Positions 48,290-60,038 of a stretch of 64,000 nucleotides of DNA are shown in pieces. A program made the translations under genes and the position numbers. The DNA is from Ananas comosus (taxonomy: Eukaryota; Streptophyta; Magnoliopsida; Poales; Bromeliaceae), in contig NC_033641.1 in NCBI RefSeq assembly GCF_001540865.1, positions 825,139 through 889,138 of the forward strand, written 5' to 3'. Position 1 is the first letter of the stretch, and every line of letters begins with the position of its first letter. Under the pieces are notes generated by a model. The model worked only from the letters and a program-made list of their open reading frames with translations. It was not told the DNA's origin and did no database searches.

Positions 48290-51200
48290 CTACTCGTTTT
48301 TTATGTCGGGGGAGTGCGAGGAGGAGGGGTAGAGCACGGCCTTGGCGCTGCTGAGGTCGAGGATCGTCTTGACGGGGGCGTCGCCGGGCGGGGGGGGCGA
48401 CGTAGAGCACGCGGAAGCACCAGTCGAACACCTCGGGCGCGAACACCCACCACAGGTGGAGCACCCGGAACCAGGCCGGCACCGTCACCCGCCGCTCCCC
48501 GCGCCGCGCCGCCTCCACCATGCACCGCGCGCACTCCGCCGCGTACTCCATCGGGAACAGACATACCTGCGCCTGCATTAACGTGCAAAACTTATCTGAA
48601 GTAAGAACTATTTTAGATTTACGACTACATAGTTTTTTAATTTGTTTCATTTGAATCAATCAATTGTATTTTAATTAACTTCAAAATTTAAACTAATTAC
48701 TTAATTATATTTAATTTCATACGTATATACTTGTAACTAGTTATTTCATTAAAGTTTCGTCCATTTAATCTCATCCATATTTTTCATTTTATATTTTTTA
48801 CACATATTGTAGCTATAATAATGCACGCGAGGTTTTGGAAGCATTTTGTAGCTATAATATGCAAGTTCTAATTTACATTTTACTAGAGTTAGCCACTCAA
48901 TTGTGTTTAATTCGCCCTAAGATTTGAATAAATCATTTTTTTAGCAATTTGAAATGGGTTTCGAAACTTTAAAAACTTCGCTTTAATTCATTGCCTAATT
49001 TTATCTTAACCATCACATTTTGTGTTATTACTTGATAGATTATTATTGAAGTTTTGGCGACAAAAATGACAGGAATCAAAAATCAAAACTTTTAAAATAT
49101 GGATGCTTATTTCAAATTCAAATTGCGATTTAAGGAGATTCATATATATAAATTCACTTGCTCATTTCAAATTCAAGCTTCAAAAATCTATTTTCCTTGA
49201 CAATTAATTTCAACAAAATTGAATTCAGCTTTCCAAGCAAGAAGCTCACGTAATTTCGCTTCCGGCCCCAGCGAAAAGCTTCAAAATTAAATAGCCTCAA
49301 AACACATTATTTTCTATTTTTGGTTTATCAAAATTTCTATTTTTTTTTTCTTTGCTAAACATTTCTAGCTAGAAAGAAACTTTTTTTCTCATTGACATAA
49401 ACTTTGGTGTATAACTAAAGAATTAAATACAAGTTTAGGGAAACTAAAACTACATAAAATCCCATAAAATCAAGTTTTTCGAAAACAATATATTTAGTAG
49501 AGAGGCTTACATCTCTCAACTCCTGGTTAATCTCCATCCTCCCATCCTTGGTTAAGAACTTCCCTTTCGTCATCTCGGATTCGATGAAGCTGGGAGTTGC
49601 AATCGTGATTCCGACCTCGTTGCCGAGCTCGATCCGCAACGTCTCGTAGAAGTTTATGAGCGCCGCCTTACTAGCCTGTGTTTGTAAACACCTGATGTTA
49701 AATATAAAATATATAAACATCCTTCTCTGATACCTTAAACTATTAGAGATAAATGATTATTTCGTATTATTTAATATAGTATTCTACCAGCGTAAGCTTT
49801 TTAATTAATACCCATATTAAATAATGAAAACAATCGTTTTCTTCAAAAACAAAAGCTGATATAGAGAATGATATTTAGATATATTTTTTATTAAACACCT
49901 AATAGTTTAAGCGGTAAGGCGTGGTGTTGGAATTTCTTAGTTTATCGGTTTGAAAAGAATAATCCAAGAAAATACCACGTGAATTTTTAAAAGTAGAAGG
50001 TAATCGATCAATCTTTCAACCAACTACGTGTTGGCTTAAATGGGCCAGCATCCTGCCCTGTGGCGGGAGGCCATGTGGGCCGAGTCATGTTCGAAATGGC
50101 GTGAGACTGGGTTGGGCCGAGTCATGTTCGAAGTGGCGTGAGGCCAGATGGGTCGAGTCACAATCGAGACCCGTGGGCGCTGTTTCTGTACGCTTTAAGT
50201 AAATTGGTTGCGTATTTCTAATAGCTCGAGCTTTTAGGATTAATGGTTAGCGCCAACGATTCGACACTACGTACTGCATCCCAACTTTAACACAAATTCT
50301 AAAAATGTTGTTAGTACGTGACAGTCACATAAACATTGAATCGAAGAAAAGAATGTTTGAGATTGCTCACATTGTAGAAGCTCTGCCTTGGCAAAGGCAA
50401 CCACCCAGAGGCCGAGGAGTTCACTACGATCCTCCCTTTGGTCTTCTTGAGGTGCGAAAGCGCGTAATGCGTCGGATAAACCGATCCCCAGAAGTTCACA
50501 TCCTACATACAATTATATAATATATAATAAATTACGTTTGTGTATAACACATAGGTTGTTGACAATTATACACAAAGTTGAGCTTAATCAAACTAGAATT
50601 ACGAATTGAGCTTGAAATTTTCGATTCGCCGATTCTAATCATATACGCATTTACATTTCATTACCATTACGGGTGTGAATTTGGTTACATCGGGAGCCTC
50701 ATCGAACAAGCAAACGTTCGCTATGCCCGCATTGTTAACCAGATGATCCACTATACTCCGTCGGATCACCAAAAGTTCGCAAAAGAGATCGAACAGAAAA
50801 CAAAATAGTTAAATTAGACATAACTAGTACTCTCGACAAAGATCTGCAAATCGATTACTTTGTGGACCACTTACGACGGCCGAAGTGCGCGATGACGGCG
50901 CCAACAAACCGTTGGCAATCCTCGGGCTTGGCGACGTCAGCTGGAATGACGAGGACGTCCGGCAACCCCAGGTCCCGCGCCCTCTCCGCCACCTCTTGGA
51001 GGCTCCCTTCTCTCCTCGCCACGAGAACCAATGCCGCCCCCTTCTTCGCATATTCGTATGCTAGTTGCTGAGAATGTAACAATTATATAACAAGATATTT
51101 GAATATGTATGTAAAAATTAATGTATAGAGAAAAAAAAATGATCAGAGCTCATCTGAACTTTAGTGCATTTTAAAATAGCCAAAATTTTAAAAAGAGTAG

Positions 51201-51811
51201 TTTTAGTACATATTTTGATGATATTTTGATACTAAAGTAGTTGAACCATAAATGTTCTGATTCCATAAAGTAGTTCTTATATTGTTTACAGAATATATCC
51301 ATCGGACTAGCAAAATTTCCATCAAATTATAAAATATTCCATAAAAAATGTTAATAATATACTATGATATTATATAGTATGGTAGAATCATTAACTTCTG
51401 AAGCTCGTGTACGCTTATTTAAATTACTTTATAAACGACCCCGCCAACTAGTGCTAAAGACTTGTTAGACCTGAACCAGTAGTCCAAAATGCTTTAGCTC
51501 AGAGATCAGTTCTAGTGTATTAACCACAAATATATTAAGCCTTTCACACACTATCATATATATTTTTAATGTGAGATTATTGGAGTGTTGTGTACTTCTC
51601 CTATTTTAGGCCCTAACATTTTTGTCAGCTCAATTATACATAGCTCAAAATCACAAGATAATATGAGGCTCACCGTACACTTTTGACTGGTTAACCAACT
51701 CTGATATCAACTGTACCAACCTAACCCACTAACACTAAAACTTGTTGGCTGGAACCACTTGCCCAAAATGGTATTAATTTGTGTTATATATAGTAATTTG
51801 TGTTATGTAAA

Positions 51812-51863
<52 letters not shown>

Positions 51864-52467
51864 CCATAGCCCTTCGCAAGATTACATACTCCACAAAGTC
51901 TAATTTTCTTTCATACCCTAATATTAAAAAGCTCAATTTCTTACTTATAATGCTTATTTTATACTTAGAACTTATTTGGCGTTACTATAGAAAATAGTGT
52001 TGTTTAATGAATTGCTATCTGAGTAGTAATCTTCTATATTAATACCCGCCAGCAAGGGCTACTTCTGTCTGTGTAATACTGCAAGAGAAGCTTCTGCTTT
52101 TAAAGATCACAATGCGAGATTTTGCTTTACATTACCATTAGTTGAAAAAATAATCAGGTACAATAAACAAAAACAGTCGTAAATTGTTACTATAAATCTT
52201 ACAATAATAAATGACTAAATAATATGATTCGCATTATCAGAACAGCACAAACTATTATAGTAAAATTGATTTAACAAAAGTAACCTCGCCGATGCCAGAG
52301 GAGGCGCCGGTGATGAGAACCACCTTGTGGGTCAAGTCCTCGGGGAAGAGCGAGTACAAGAAGGAGAGGAGGAGCTTATACAAGTAGAGAGGAGGAACCA
52401 ACAGGAACAGAGCTACTAAAGCCATGGGGGGAGCCACCACGTTCATTAGCTTGTTGATCAAATCCAT
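48290..52467 (-). CDS. 11-beta-hydroxysteroid dehydrogenase/steroleosin-like SDR, six exons, 3' frameshift
   Basis: Exons 52467-52285, 51067-50875, 50750-50665, 50502-50371, 49675-49511 and 48572-48290 join with GT-AG introns. The product is about 346 aa if one extra base is ignored. It starts at Met 52467 (ACCATGG); an in-frame ATG two codons earlier is possible. Residues 10-40 form a hydrophobic anchor with paired prolines (P13-P14, P25-P26) like the steroleosin proline knob for oil-body or ER membranes. SDR signatures: TGASSGIG (53-60, NADP(H) binding), NNAG (131-134), catalytic S184, Y197 and K201 (SFYN-ASK across the exon 4/5 junction), then TPSFIESEMTKGKF. The likely reaction is oxidation/reduction of a hydroxysteroid or sterol. 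In exon 6 a run of eight C (48397-48390) shifts the frame; with seven C it would end normally at TAG 48290, giving the conserved tail ILDLSSAKAVLYPSS. Sequencing error or a recent null allele are both possible. Confidence 0.9.
50077..50190. repeat. Three-unit minisatellite in SDR intron 4
   Basis: GGGCCGAGTCATGTTCGAAR followed by TGGCGTGAG is repeated, with a third, diverged unit (GGGTCGAGTCACAATCGAGA). Confidence 0.75.
51817..51862. repeat. (TA)n microsatellite in SDR intron 1
   Basis: About 23 TA units. Confidence 0.95.
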
Positions 52468-52576
52468 GGTCATGTGTTCTTTTTCTTTTCTTTTTTTTTT
52501 TTTGTGTGTGTGTTTGGAGAAGAGGAGAGGAGGTTTCAAGGAGTGTAGAGTGTGGAGAGGGAGAGGAGAAGCGTTA

Positions 52577-52585
52577 TTATTATTA

Positions 52586-52616
<31 letters not shown>

Positions 52617-52617
52617 T
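52577..52617. repeat. (TTA)n microsatellite in the SDR promoter
   Basis: About 13 TTA units, one interrupted, between the G-box cluster and the start codon. Confidence 0.9.
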
Positions 52618-52621
52618 TGCT

Positions 52622-52690
52622 TGGCACGTGTGCGTGCAAGCATGCATGAATGAGGGGACACGTGGAGAGGGGGTGGGCACACGTGCCAAA
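52622..52690 (-). promoter_or_regulatory. Three G-boxes and an RY element upstream of the SDR gene
   Basis: CACGTG occurs at 52625-52630, 52659-52664 and 52680-52685, all as ACGTG-core ABRE/G-box sites, and CATGCATG (RY repeat) at 52641-52648 between them. The cluster is 155-220 bp before the start codon. G-box plus RY is the known module for bZIP and ABI3/FUS3/LEC2-type control of seed storage and oil-body genes, which suits a steroleosin-like product. Confidence 0.75.
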
Positions 52691-52699
52691 GAGTAGCAG

Positions 52700-53662
52700 T
52701 GGTTTGGAATTAAGAACTCATCAATAGTTATCCCGAACGCAGTTTCTCGATCAAGTTATTACTATAAATAAATTAAAATGTATTATATATATTTTTTTTT
52801 TTTCAGAAAAATAATAATTTATTAAACTTTTTCAAAGCCGAGAAATTAAGTATAATCATATTAATAAAAAATCTCTTCATTAAATAATAGTATTAGTGAC
52901 AATACCCTTTTTAAGATCATAGATTTTGCATGAAAGGATTGTTTGTAATGGCAACCAAATTCTATAATTTAAACTTTAGTGTTTGAGTCTTATATAATAG
53001 AGATAAACAGGGAAAAAGAAAAAAATCGAACTCTATAAAATTAATTTTAAATGATTGATTAAAAGTTTCAAGATCCACATTTCCTATACCATATCAAAGA
53101 ACAAGAAAGCCCATAATGCAAGTGTGGACATAGAAGAGTTTACGTAATTTAGCAAACAAATAAATCTTAGTTCACGTCTAATATATAGTTTCTATAGTTT
53201 ATATATAATATAATATTATTATATTTACAAAATAGCTATAATAATGATACAACAAGAACCGCAAAATAGAGAAACCCCACTAAAATACTTGTTTACTTTC
53301 ACATCATTTCCGGCAATATGACATACATCTGAATTGACAATCTATACCGTAACTATTTTAATATTTTATATTTCAAATTTTATAATTTTTCAACATAAGT
53401 GGCCCGAATTCAAGTAGTCTTAAAATTGACTACTTTTAATGACTGAATTTGAGACTGTTTGATCGCGGGGCAAACAATGTCGGAAAAATACAAAATTTGA
53501 GTCTTATAAAGTTTAAATAGTCTGAATCATGTTTAACGGTGCCGATCGTCAATTCAAATGCCCCATCGCCGAGAATAACACGAAAGTAAACGCCTCCGTT
53601 TACTTCTAGAAGCATTGTATCTGTACTCTAAATAGAGAGTTTAGTTTGCTTTCTCCATCTTT
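52700..53662. other. Intergenic between the SDR and YSL genes, nothing recognised
   Basis: AT-rich spacer containing the distal SDR promoter and the 3' end of the YSL gene. No additional coding or RNA signal seen. Confidence 0.5.
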
Positions 53663-56600
53663 TTAGCGGGAAACCGAAGGAGCAAAGTACATGCAGATCG
53701 GCGGGTTGATCCGAAAGATCGATAATATGGCAGAAGGAACGGTCCAGATCCCGTCGCCGCAGATCAAGCCGGAGGCGACGGCACCGGCGTACTCGTCGGC
53801 CTCCTTAGGGTTCACGCGCTCCCACATGAACAATATCACCGTCCCGACGAACATGTCGATCGCGAAGTACGCCCCGATGTAGAAGGGAATCGCCACCGCC
53901 ATCGGTATCGGAATGAACTTCGACACGTTCTTCGGCGCGACGTCCCTCAAGAGGTTGACCGCCAATGCCGCGACGAAGAAGCCAGCGCAGATCGCGAGGC
54001 AGTGCTTGGGGAGCGCCGAGAAGCCCTCGATGCCGAGTATGGCCATCTCGCGGTAGATGACGGCGTAGGGCGCCTTGTACACGCCGTCGGGGGCGCCGAT
54101 GTCGAAGGCGGTCCAGAAGAGCCAGAACGTCAGCGGCGCGATCAGGCAGCCGAGCGCCGTCCCCGCCAGCTGCGACACGAACATCGACCGCGGAGACGAG
54201 AAAGTGAGGTACCCCGTCTTGAAGTCCTGCGTCCGCGTAGGCGCGAAAACAGATCAGTTGGTGACTACAAAAAGGCGTTTTTGCGCGCCAAACATGTACT
54301 AAAACCATACAAGTAGATCAGAATACAGTTAAGTAGAGAATAAAACCAATTTTAGTTTATTCTGGACATAATAACTGCTGTTGTATTTTGTTATATGAAT
54401 GCGCATTCACGTAATCAAAATGGATTATGCGGATAATGAATCTAAAACTCGAGTTTGTAAGCTAGATAGGGCAGATATTTATATTCTATACCTGCATGAG
54501 GTCGGCGGCGGTGGACACGATGGACATCATCACGCCGCAAGCGGCGAGCCCGGCAATGACGCCGCCGTTCTTGCCGACTAAGGAAGCGAATATGAAGAGG
54601 CCGATCTTGCCGTAGGTGGAGGCCAAGTTCCAGTCGGTGAGGCCTGTGCCGTAGGAGTTGCAGAAGGCGAGGGCGGGGGCCACGACGTAGCACGCGAGAA
54701 CGAGGTACCACTTGACCTGCGGGAAGATTGTCGGTATGGTCGCTGTGGATATTGCTGCGAGTGCGACGTAGCCGGAGGCCGCGAGCCAGGAAGGTATGCT
54801 GTCTTTCACGAAGATTTCGTTTCGGAGCTTTTCCTCGTTCGGCAACTGATCAGAGCTCTCCTCAGCTGTGGATATGAATTTAAAAAAAAAAAACTTAATT
54901 GGATGCGGTAAATTAAACTACATAACGGCCGCGGGATAACTTTACGAGGGTATTTGCACAATTTCATATATTTGCAGAGTTACATATGCCAAAAAACATA
55001 ACAACAAAAAACAAAAACAATCCACAAGCGTAGAACCAAGTAAAACATTTTTTTTTTAGGACGGGTCTTCTTGAGATGCACCTCTTCCCTGCCATTGGAT
55101 CTCATCACTCCATAAACGTAATGCTTTAATATTTGTACGGAATAAAGTGTCGTGCTAGAGAAAGGTGTGTATAAAAAGACCAGTCTGATAATAGGAGTAT
55201 GGCTCCACAACCGGCATTGTGCTTACCTTTTGCAGATGTTGCGACAATCGGAAGAGCGTCCTGCTTTGAGCGCGCGTTCATTACCTCCTTTCCAGTGATC
55301 AGAATTATCTTAATCAAGTTGTAAAGGCCGTCCCCAAGTATTAGAGATATGGCTATAAAAACCTGCGGCGGAGCATACACAGATTAGCAATTCCGTCGAT
55401 ATAAACCAATGATAGGATATGAGAAGTTTAGTAAAGCATGGGAAGCGGAATTCGCCTGGTTCATAAAAAGCCATAAAATGTTGGCTGTAATCGCAACAAC
55501 GTACGAGTGCTTATATTTCATTTGATGCACAATTTAGTTTCTTCATTCATTTTCTTTTCGGTCGCACATTAGAAACAGCATGATGATACGGTTCGCGCAA
55601 CAGATCCAACCTGTTTGTAATCCGGTCCCTAAAACTAGAACATTATTTGTATAAAAAAAAGGATAGATTTTCACATACACCAGGCTAAAAATGTACATTC
55701 CAAATCAGTGCAAAGTGCAAAATTTTATCAATGATCACACAATACACCCGAGCTAATACAATATTATGAGGAATTGAGCTAGAATACTTTTAGAAGCACC
55801 ACTTCCTTGGTGCTTCTAAGTTTTTAGCCCTTGGATCTACTTCTTAATTATTAATAGCCTTTGGATCAAACACTATTCCACCTACCACCATCTACCACCA
55901 TCATTCCAACCCTACATTTCTTCATCCAAAGGCTAAAAACTCAAAAGCACCACCTCTTTGGTGCTTTTGGAAGTATTCTAGCTCAACTCATATTATGAGT
56001 GCCATTTTCAACATTTTGTAGTTTCTTCTCATAAGAAAACTAAGGAAAATCTTGTAGTCATTTGACTGTTCCAAAATGCTTAGCAAGAAAAATCGCGAAA
56101 AAAGTCGAATTCATTGAACTAAGGCTATTAAGAAAACTAAGGAAAATCTTTTGGAAGTATTCTAGCTCAACTCATATTATGAGTGCCATTTTCAACATTT
56201 TGTAGTTTCTTCTCATAAGCAAACTAAGGAAAATCTTGTAGTCATTTGACTGTTCCAAAATGCTCAGCAAGAAGAATCGCGAAAAATGTCGAATTCATTG
56301 AACTTGTGATAGTTTCGTTTTCCAATTCAGAGAGGAACACATACCAAGACTATTGCAATTCATGGATAAGATACAACGAAGGTTGCGCTAATGGCATAAG
56401 TTTTTAAAACCATATATGATGTGTCTCCTAATTCATTCATTCATTCATATCAGTAAGATAAAGTTGTTGCTTTTAAGGCACTACATGTGTATTTATTACA
56501 CCATACCTTGTACCCATAGAGACCTCTGAAGTCATTGCTTCCGAGGTTATCAGGATACCAATCGCCTGCACGTGCGGTGATGAATGGCCAGAGAATACCC

Positions 56601-58758
56601 CACGATATAATGGCTCCCAAAAGAACAGAGCAATTAACAATATGAGGGCATATAAGACCGCATCCAAGATAAGTGGGACTGAAGTCAAAATAGAACCTGA
56701 AACAATTTAGAAAAAATAACAATAATAATGGTTTCAATAATAGCACCCTCTACTAGTGTGCTATTGACAATTGCAGCTTCCACGCTTAACGTAAAATGTT
56801 TACTGTAGGCAAGTTAGAGATCATAATATTACTACTCATGAATAGAGGTGAATGTAGAAGCTGTTCGATCGATCCGTCAGTGAAAAAGGAAAGATCTGCG
56901 GAGGAGATTAATGCACCAAAACTTACGTGTTCTTAAATGCTTCAAGGCCTAGTGTAGGAAAGTTGTCGAAGCCACAAGAATCCCCAACACCACTAAAGAA
57001 CCACTTGAAGCAACTCCACAAGAAGCTAATGCTCAGATACTTACCAAGGCAATGAACTTGCTTTCTGCATTACATGTATTCCATGTAAGAGGTATCAGAG
57101 ATCTAATCTGCAAGCAATTATTCAATAACCTTTCTATTTTTTTTAAGAAAAAAATCAACATAGATGGGTTATCGGATCAGCAAGCAAATTTAGAATAGTC
57201 GGGAAGAAAAAAAAAAAATCGCAAATGACTATGAATATGAATAACTTTACATTAGGAAACATTTACCACTTTATCTTACTGTTACCTGGCAAGCTCAGCT
57301 CCAGTATTAGTATGAAAGCTGTTTATAAGCAGGGCCGTTGCTGTCCCACTTGGATATGTAAGCTTATAATCAATAACCATCACCTACAATACATGACAAG
57401 TTCATTAAAATGTGGTCAAGAAGTGTCCCTTAAGAAATACATAAAATACAAACTAAAAACATCGAAGAGATATAATATAGCTAAACATACAAAGAAGAAG
57501 CGCCTTAAAGTAAACTGAAGTAAGAGTTGTGGATACCTTCCGTAGTGCGACGAGACTAAAGAGCCCAAGGAAGCTAACGACGAACATGAAACCAATCATC
57601 CAACCCAAGGAAGGATTTTTAACATCTTCCGCCCTGTTGCCCGGATAATCTGGTCCGATAAGTTCATACGTTCTCTGATCCATCGAAAGCATATACGACC
57701 CAAAGCCCCCTGTCAACTAAAGTGTAAATTAATTGAACCTTTCAAAAAGTTAAAAATAGCTTTCCTTAAAAAAATGTTATACTTTTGGAGATCAAAAAGA
57801 TAAACTCCAAGCCACAAGTTAACAATGCCAACACTGCAAGGCCAAAATTTAACCAAGATACAATGAATTGAGCCTCAACACTCTTCTGAAGCATAATTTA
57901 TGTGCATAAATCACATTTTAATTGAAAGTACGAAGAGGAAAGAACCAATAAGGAAAAAAAATCTCAATTAGATTGTTAACTGAGTCTAATCCATCGTCAC
58001 GTAGCCAAAGTTGTTCTACATTTGATTAACTCCTGAATGAGGCTTGAAACTGGTTAAATTTGTCGAATTTGCCTGCTTATCTGCTCAAATTGAATCTTAT
58101 GTTGCTCTGATCGATGTCGATTGATCACTTTTGGATTGAACCCCTAATTGGCTACTAATAGTAGTTTGGATTAGCCTCGTAATAGAACATAATTTATTTA
58201 CGAAGTTCCTCTCCATTACGATCAGTACAACCCAAAATCCCATTTTCACTCAACACAAAAGCAATTTATTCATTTAATCAGTGATTCAAACCGTACATAA
58301 TCAAATTAAATAAGAAATTCTAATATACAACCCAATTTGAATCAAAATTACGCAACAAATTCACCAAAAATCAAAGCAAATTGAGCAAAATTACCGCTAA
58401 AAGCCAACCCATAGCACGCGACCACGCACGTCTGGATCACCGTGTTCTCCTGCTTCGTGAAGGGCTTCGTCACGAACCCTATCCTCTCCACGAACCCCGT
58501 CCAGCTCTTCACAAGGAAGAACCCGAGGAGCCCCGCGGCGACATTGAGAGAGGGGATGATCCCCACGGTGAGATTGAGCTTGTGCGTGATGACACAAAAG
58601 AGCGTCCCCAGCATCGCGCTCACCACCAACCCCCTGATCGTGATCTGCTCCCTCCACGGCGGGATCTCCTCCTCCTCCGCCGCCGCCGCCGCCGCCCCGG
58701 GAGAAGGAAGCAGCGGCTCCCCGATCTCCGCCGCCGCCGAGGTGACCTCCGTCCCCAT
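53663..58758 (-). CDS. YSL6: Yellow Stripe-Like (YSL) metal-nicotianamine transporter, eight exons, 678 aa
   Basis: Exons 58758-58395, 57709-57537, 57383-57286, 57064-56927, 56696-56507, 55362-55227, 54865-54492 and 54226-53663 splice in frame with GT-AG introns. This is an oligopeptide-transporter-superfamily membrane protein with many transmembrane helices. It has an acidic, Ala-rich N-terminus ending [17 protein letters not shown], then [142 protein letters not shown] and a tail [12 protein letters not shown]. YSLs carry Fe, Mn, Cu or Zn chelated by nicotianamine. The sequence is closest to what I recall of the YSL4/6/8 group, where YSL6 acts on internal (plastid or vacuolar) membranes; the subgroup call is from memory. 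No breaks. Confidence 0.93.
55771..55989. mobile_element. Mutator-like MITE in a YSL intron
   Basis: Ends GA(A/G)TTGAGCTAGAATACTT pair over about 65 bp, including the AAGCACCA / TGGTGCTT and TTTTTAGCC / GGCTAAAAA blocks. The 10-bp direct repeat ATATTATGAG flanks it on both sides (55761-55770, 55990-55999), in the 9-11 bp range of Mutator elements. Non-coding, 219 bp. Confidence 0.8.
55964..56307. repeat. 184-bp tandem duplication overlapping the MITE end, YSL intron
   Basis: CTTTTGGAAGTATTCTAGCT and the following GTGCCATTTTCAACATTTTG...CTTGTAGTCATTTGACTG occur at 55964-56147 and again at 56148-56307 with few differences. The repeat takes in the last 26 bp of the MITE and its right target duplication, so it arose after MITE insertion. 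Confidence 0.88.
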
Positions 58759-58769
58759 TTGGCGATCGC

Positions 58770-58795
58770 TTAGGGTTAGGGTTAGGGTTAGGGTT
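58770..58795. repeat. Four telomere-like TTAGGG units in the YSL 5' leader
   Basis: (TTAGGG)4TT on the plus strand reads AACCCTAACCCTAA on the gene's strand, 12 bp before the ATG. AAACCCTA-like telo-boxes are common near plant transcription starts; this is short and internal, not a telomere. Confidence 0.85.
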
Positions 58796-58953
58796 GCTTC
58801 GGGAGAGAGGAGAGAGGAGGAGGAGGAGGGAGAAGATTGGGGACGATGACGGTTGTGTTTGCTTTGAACGAGACGGTTGAGGCCAAAATATAACTTCTTT
58901 TGTATTGGATCCGGATGTATACCGGATGTATACTATTTGGTGCATCCGCGTCG

Positions 58954-59215
58954 TGATTGGTCCATTCTTGTGGGTCCCACGAGAGTATCTGGAGCTGACC
59001 AATCAGAGTCCAGGAGAACCGTGTTTGCTGTTGAGCGCTGAACATCGGTTGAAGCTATATCTCTTTCGCACTGCACCAGATCCGCTGTTGGTAACGTCGA
59101 ATTCAGTTCGGTACGTCCTCTGGGTTTTTATTGGTTGAACTTTGTGGGGCCCGCGAAAATGTTTCGTGTTGGCCAATCAGAGAGAAGGACAATCACGTTG
59201 CTGTTGTGGGTTGTA
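58954..59215 (-). promoter_or_regulatory. Duplicated promoter module upstream of YSL with paired CCAAT boxes
   Basis: Two diverged copies (about 58954-59040 and 59128-59215) share ATTGGT...TGTGGG(T/G)CCC(A/G)CGA...CCAATCAGAG...G(T/C)TGCTGTTG. Each has a CCAAT box in both orientations (ATTGG and CCAAT) about 45 bp apart. Confidence 0.6.
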
Positions 59216-59317
59216 CGGCGCATTTGGATTCTGCGCTAGTATTGTTTACGCCAGGTGACGGTACGCGGACCGAAAATGTACCCCAAAGCGTGTGCTGGTC
59301 ATTATTAATTTTAATAT

Positions 59318-59675
59318 GGGTAAACTTTAAATACCATCCCTGTGATTTCGCACTTTCTCACTTTAGTACTATGTGGTTTAAAGTGTATCAAATTAGTGTC
59401 CTATGATTTTATTTTTATCTTTTCATTAGTTTTTCCGTTAATATTCGTTAAATTATATACAAAAAGCTTCAGATACCTCACCTAGGTTTATCGAATATTC
59501 ACTTTAATATCATTTATTTTTAACTTTATAACTGATTTAACGAAAAAAATTAATAAAATTGATAATAAAAAGATAGAAATAAAACCACAAAGTACTAACT
59601 TGATACACTTTAAACCACATGATTCTAAAGTGAGAAAAAGCAAAACCACAAGGGGGGTATTTGAAGTTTTTCCTT
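59318..59675. mobile_element. MITE, AAACCACAGG family, copy 5
   Basis: Left CTTTAAATACCATCCCTGTG with ATTTCGCACTTTCTCACTTT; right AAACCACATGATTCTAAAGT, GAGAAAAAGCAAAACCACAA, GGGGGGTATTTGAAG. Inner part with GAAAAAAATTAATAAAATTG. Confidence 0.8.
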
Positions 59676-59687
59676 AATTTTAATGAG

Positions 59688-60038
59688 TAAACTTTAAATA
59701 CCACCCCTATGATTTCGCATTTTCTCACTTTAGTACCATATAATTTAAAGTGTATCAAGTTAGTGTCTTATGGTTTCATTTTATCTTTTCGTCAGTTTTT
59801 CTGTTAATATTTCGTTAAATTATATACAAAAAGCTTCAGATACCTCACCTAAATTTATCGAATATTCATTTTAATATTCTTTACTTTTAACTTGTCACTG
59901 ATTTAACAAAAAAATTAATAAAATCGATAATAAAAAGATAAAAATAAAATCACATGACACTAAATTGATACACTTTAAACCATAGGATACTAAAATAAGA
60001 AATTGTGAAATCACAGGAATAGTATTTGAAATTTTTTT
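59688..60038. mobile_element. MITE, AAACCACAGG family, copy 6
   Basis: Second complete element directly after copy 5 in the same orientation, with the same ends and inner ATTCATTTTAATATTCTTTA segment, separated by only a dozen bases. Confidence 0.8.

Noticed and set aside
58770..58795. Interstitial telomere
   Set aside because: Only four units and placed in a gene leader; better explained as an expanded telo-box.
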